Origin: Sphingobacterium sp. UBA1575
GTDB taxonomy: Bacteria; Bacteroidota; Bacteroidia; Sphingobacteriales; Sphingobacteriaceae
Direction: 5' to 3'
DNA length: 21,993 nt
Assembly (NCBI GenBank): GCA_002322865.1
Contig: DCOH01000002.1
Coordinates: 39,928-61,920, forward strand
Shown here one piece after another: positions 20,980 to 21,993 of this stretch. A model generated the notes under the pieces. That model did not search any database and was not told the DNA's origin. It saw nothing but the letters and a program-made list of their open reading frames with translations. Made by a program: the position numbers and the translations under genes. Every line of letters begins with the position of its first letter. Position 1 is the stretch's first letter.

Positions 20980-21747
20980 TTATAAATCTTTTTTCCGGAA
21001 ATGCCTTACGGATAACCAAAGGGGGATCATACACCACAGCAACATCACACCCAAGGTAATCCCCATTCCTAATCCTGTTCCGAAAAAATCCCTGAAAATT
21101 GCTCCGGTATAGCCCATCATGGCGGAGAGATCCAGCTGCAAGAGGATCAATATCCTACTGATATCAATGGGATTGAACATGGATAAGGCCACCATCATAT
21201 TCTCGATCGGATAATCGGAGAACTGGAACAAGAGGAACAAGACCAATGCATCGAACAATAAGCCGAAATACAGCCATAATAAGATGGCAAGCCCAATTCC
21301 TTTGGACTTATCCCGGATCAATACCGAGGTCCACATGGCAATGGAAACAAAGATCAGGGACAGCAATAGACCGCATCCGATCAAGATCAGGCCCGAATTA
21401 CTGAAGGCATACATCAATGTAGGCACACCTACACCGATAAAAAATGAAAGACTCAAGGAACCGGCCAGCCCAGCAAAAAGGCTTAACCAGATATTGGTCC
21501 TTTTGAGTGGTTGGCTCACCAATAGGTTGATGAATTCCGAACTGTTGTACAGGTATATGCTTGAAAACACGATACTCATTAAAGGCACCACAAAAAGGAC
21601 GATATTTAATAAGCTGATCAAGCCCTTTTCATAGTTATCTTCCATGCTATAAACACTAATAGAAAGTGCAAATAGGAGTATGGTATAGCATATGATGGTT
21701 TTGTTCCTTAACAAATCTGCCAGGACATATCTTATTACTTTATTCAT
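20980..21747 (-). CDS. nosY: Cu-processing ABC transporter permease NosY
   Basis: A 255-residue permease with six predicted membrane helices (about 17-35, 45-68, 97-120, 123-145, 152-178 and 226-246). The N-terminal 'VIRYVLADLLRNKTIICYTILLF' and the central 'SSEFINLLVSQPLKRTNIWLS' are features of NosY and related ABC-2 permeases; the latter is the coupling helix region that contacts the ATPase. NosY works with NosF and the periplasmic NosD in supplying the CuZ site of nitrous oxide reductase. It starts 7 bases after the stop of the ATPase gene. A generic ABC-2 permease is possible from sequence alone; the following copper receptor and lipoprotein genes favour NosY. Confidence 0.82.
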   Translation of the reverse strand: MNKVIRYVLADLLRNKTIICYTILLFALSISVYSMEDNYEKGLISLLNIVLFVVPLMSIVFSSIYLYNSSEFINLLVSQPLKRTNIWLSLFAGLAGSLSLSFFIGVGVPTLMYAFSNSGLILIGCGLLLSLIFVSIAMWTSVLIRDKSKGIGLAILLWLYFGLLFDALVLFLLFQFSDYPIENMMVALSMFNPIDISRILILLQLDLSAMMGYTGAIFRDFFGTGLGMGITLGVMLLWCMIPLWLSVRHFRKKDL

Positions 21748-21754
21748 GGGAACC

Positions 21755-21993
21755 TTATTTAGAAGGACTGGAAACAGACATGATATGGGCTATCGCTTTG
21801 GATAGCTTATCTGTTCCGGTATCCATTTTTAATTGATGAAGTGATTTATGAAAGATCAGATTTCCATCCTGTAGATAAATGATCTGAGAAACCATGTCGT
21901 CCAAATCACTGAGGACATGGGAGCTAATGATGATCAATTTATTGTTCCCCATTTCTTTCTTGATCTTATCTTTTAAGATCTCGGTGGACAAGG
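21755..21993 (-). CDS. nosF: ABC transporter ATP-binding protein NosF, C-terminal part (cut by window edge)
   Basis: The last 78 codons of an ABC ATPase whose frame runs open to the right edge. Visible are the sequence just after the Walker B/D-loop ('LSTEILKDKIKKEMG'), the switch H-loop with its His ('KLIIISSHVLSDLDDMV') and the following 'IIYLQDGNLIFHKSLHQL' strand. These fit NosF-type ATPases of the copper-processing exporter, which pair with NosY. The Walker A, Q-loop and signature motifs lie beyond the window. The TTG near 21991 is not a start; it is a Leu codon inside the D-loop region. Confidence 0.82.
   Translation of the reverse strand, partial: LSTEILKDKIKKEMGNNKLIIISSHVLSDLDDMVSQIIYLQDGNLIFHKSLHQLKMDTGTDKLSKAIAHIMSVSSPSK

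Overview
The window reads as chromosomal DNA of a Bacteroidota member, most likely Sphingobacteriaceae (Sphingobacterium/Pedobacter type). The evidence is AT-rich intergenic DNA, promoter -7 boxes of the form TAnnTTTG, few Shine-Dalgarno sites, many lipoproteins, a membrane-anchored TPR-HTH regulator typical of the phylum, and Bacteroidota-type DUF families. No rRNA, tRNA, IS element, prophage or CRISPR array was seen, and no gap between genes exceeds about 240 bases.

Left part (1-4204, all minus strand): a ComF-family protein cut by the window edge, the RNA methyltransferase RlmN, a DUF4349 lipoprotein, a luciferase-like flavin oxidoreductase and the tRNA hydroxylase MiaE. Intrinsic terminators follow the oxidoreductase and miaE. 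Several transcription starts can be placed from -7 boxes.

Middle part (4275-12576): a GT-B glycosyltransferase (+) converges on a small lipocalin-like lipoprotein (-) with a shared hairpin between them. Next comes a tightly overlapping four-gene plus-strand cassette (DoxX-like, DUF2071, membrane-anchored methyltransferase-like protein, four-helix membrane protein) and a two-helix small protein. A minus-strand trio follows (DUF4870/Tic20-like, an unrecognised soluble protein, an unrecognised secreted protein). The part ends with a large TPR/transmembrane/coiled-coil/HTH regulator (+).

Right part (12624-21993, all minus): two units for life at low oxygen. The first, read right to left, begins inside nosF and continues with nosY, a DUF1858-DUF2249 protein, a multi-pass haem-copper-oxidase/NnrS-like protein, a DUF59 (SufT/PaaD-like) protein, a copper-binding lipoprotein with two Met/His motifs, and a TonB-dependent receptor with the CxxxM...HxM copper site of OprC/NosA. 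This looks like the maturation and copper-supply half of a nitrous oxide reductase (nos) cluster; nosZ would lie beyond the right edge. The second unit is the anaerobic (class III) ribonucleotide reductase. Its glycyl-radical segment is not part of the 703-residue NrdD but is encoded by a separate 63-codon gene, overlapping nrdD on one side and nrdG on the other. A 12-bp inverted repeat buries the nrdD start codon.

The split, three-piece class III reductase with its start-codon hairpin is the most unusual system in the window, followed by the copper-capture pair in the nos operon and the uncharacterised DoxX/DUF2071/methyltransferase cassette.
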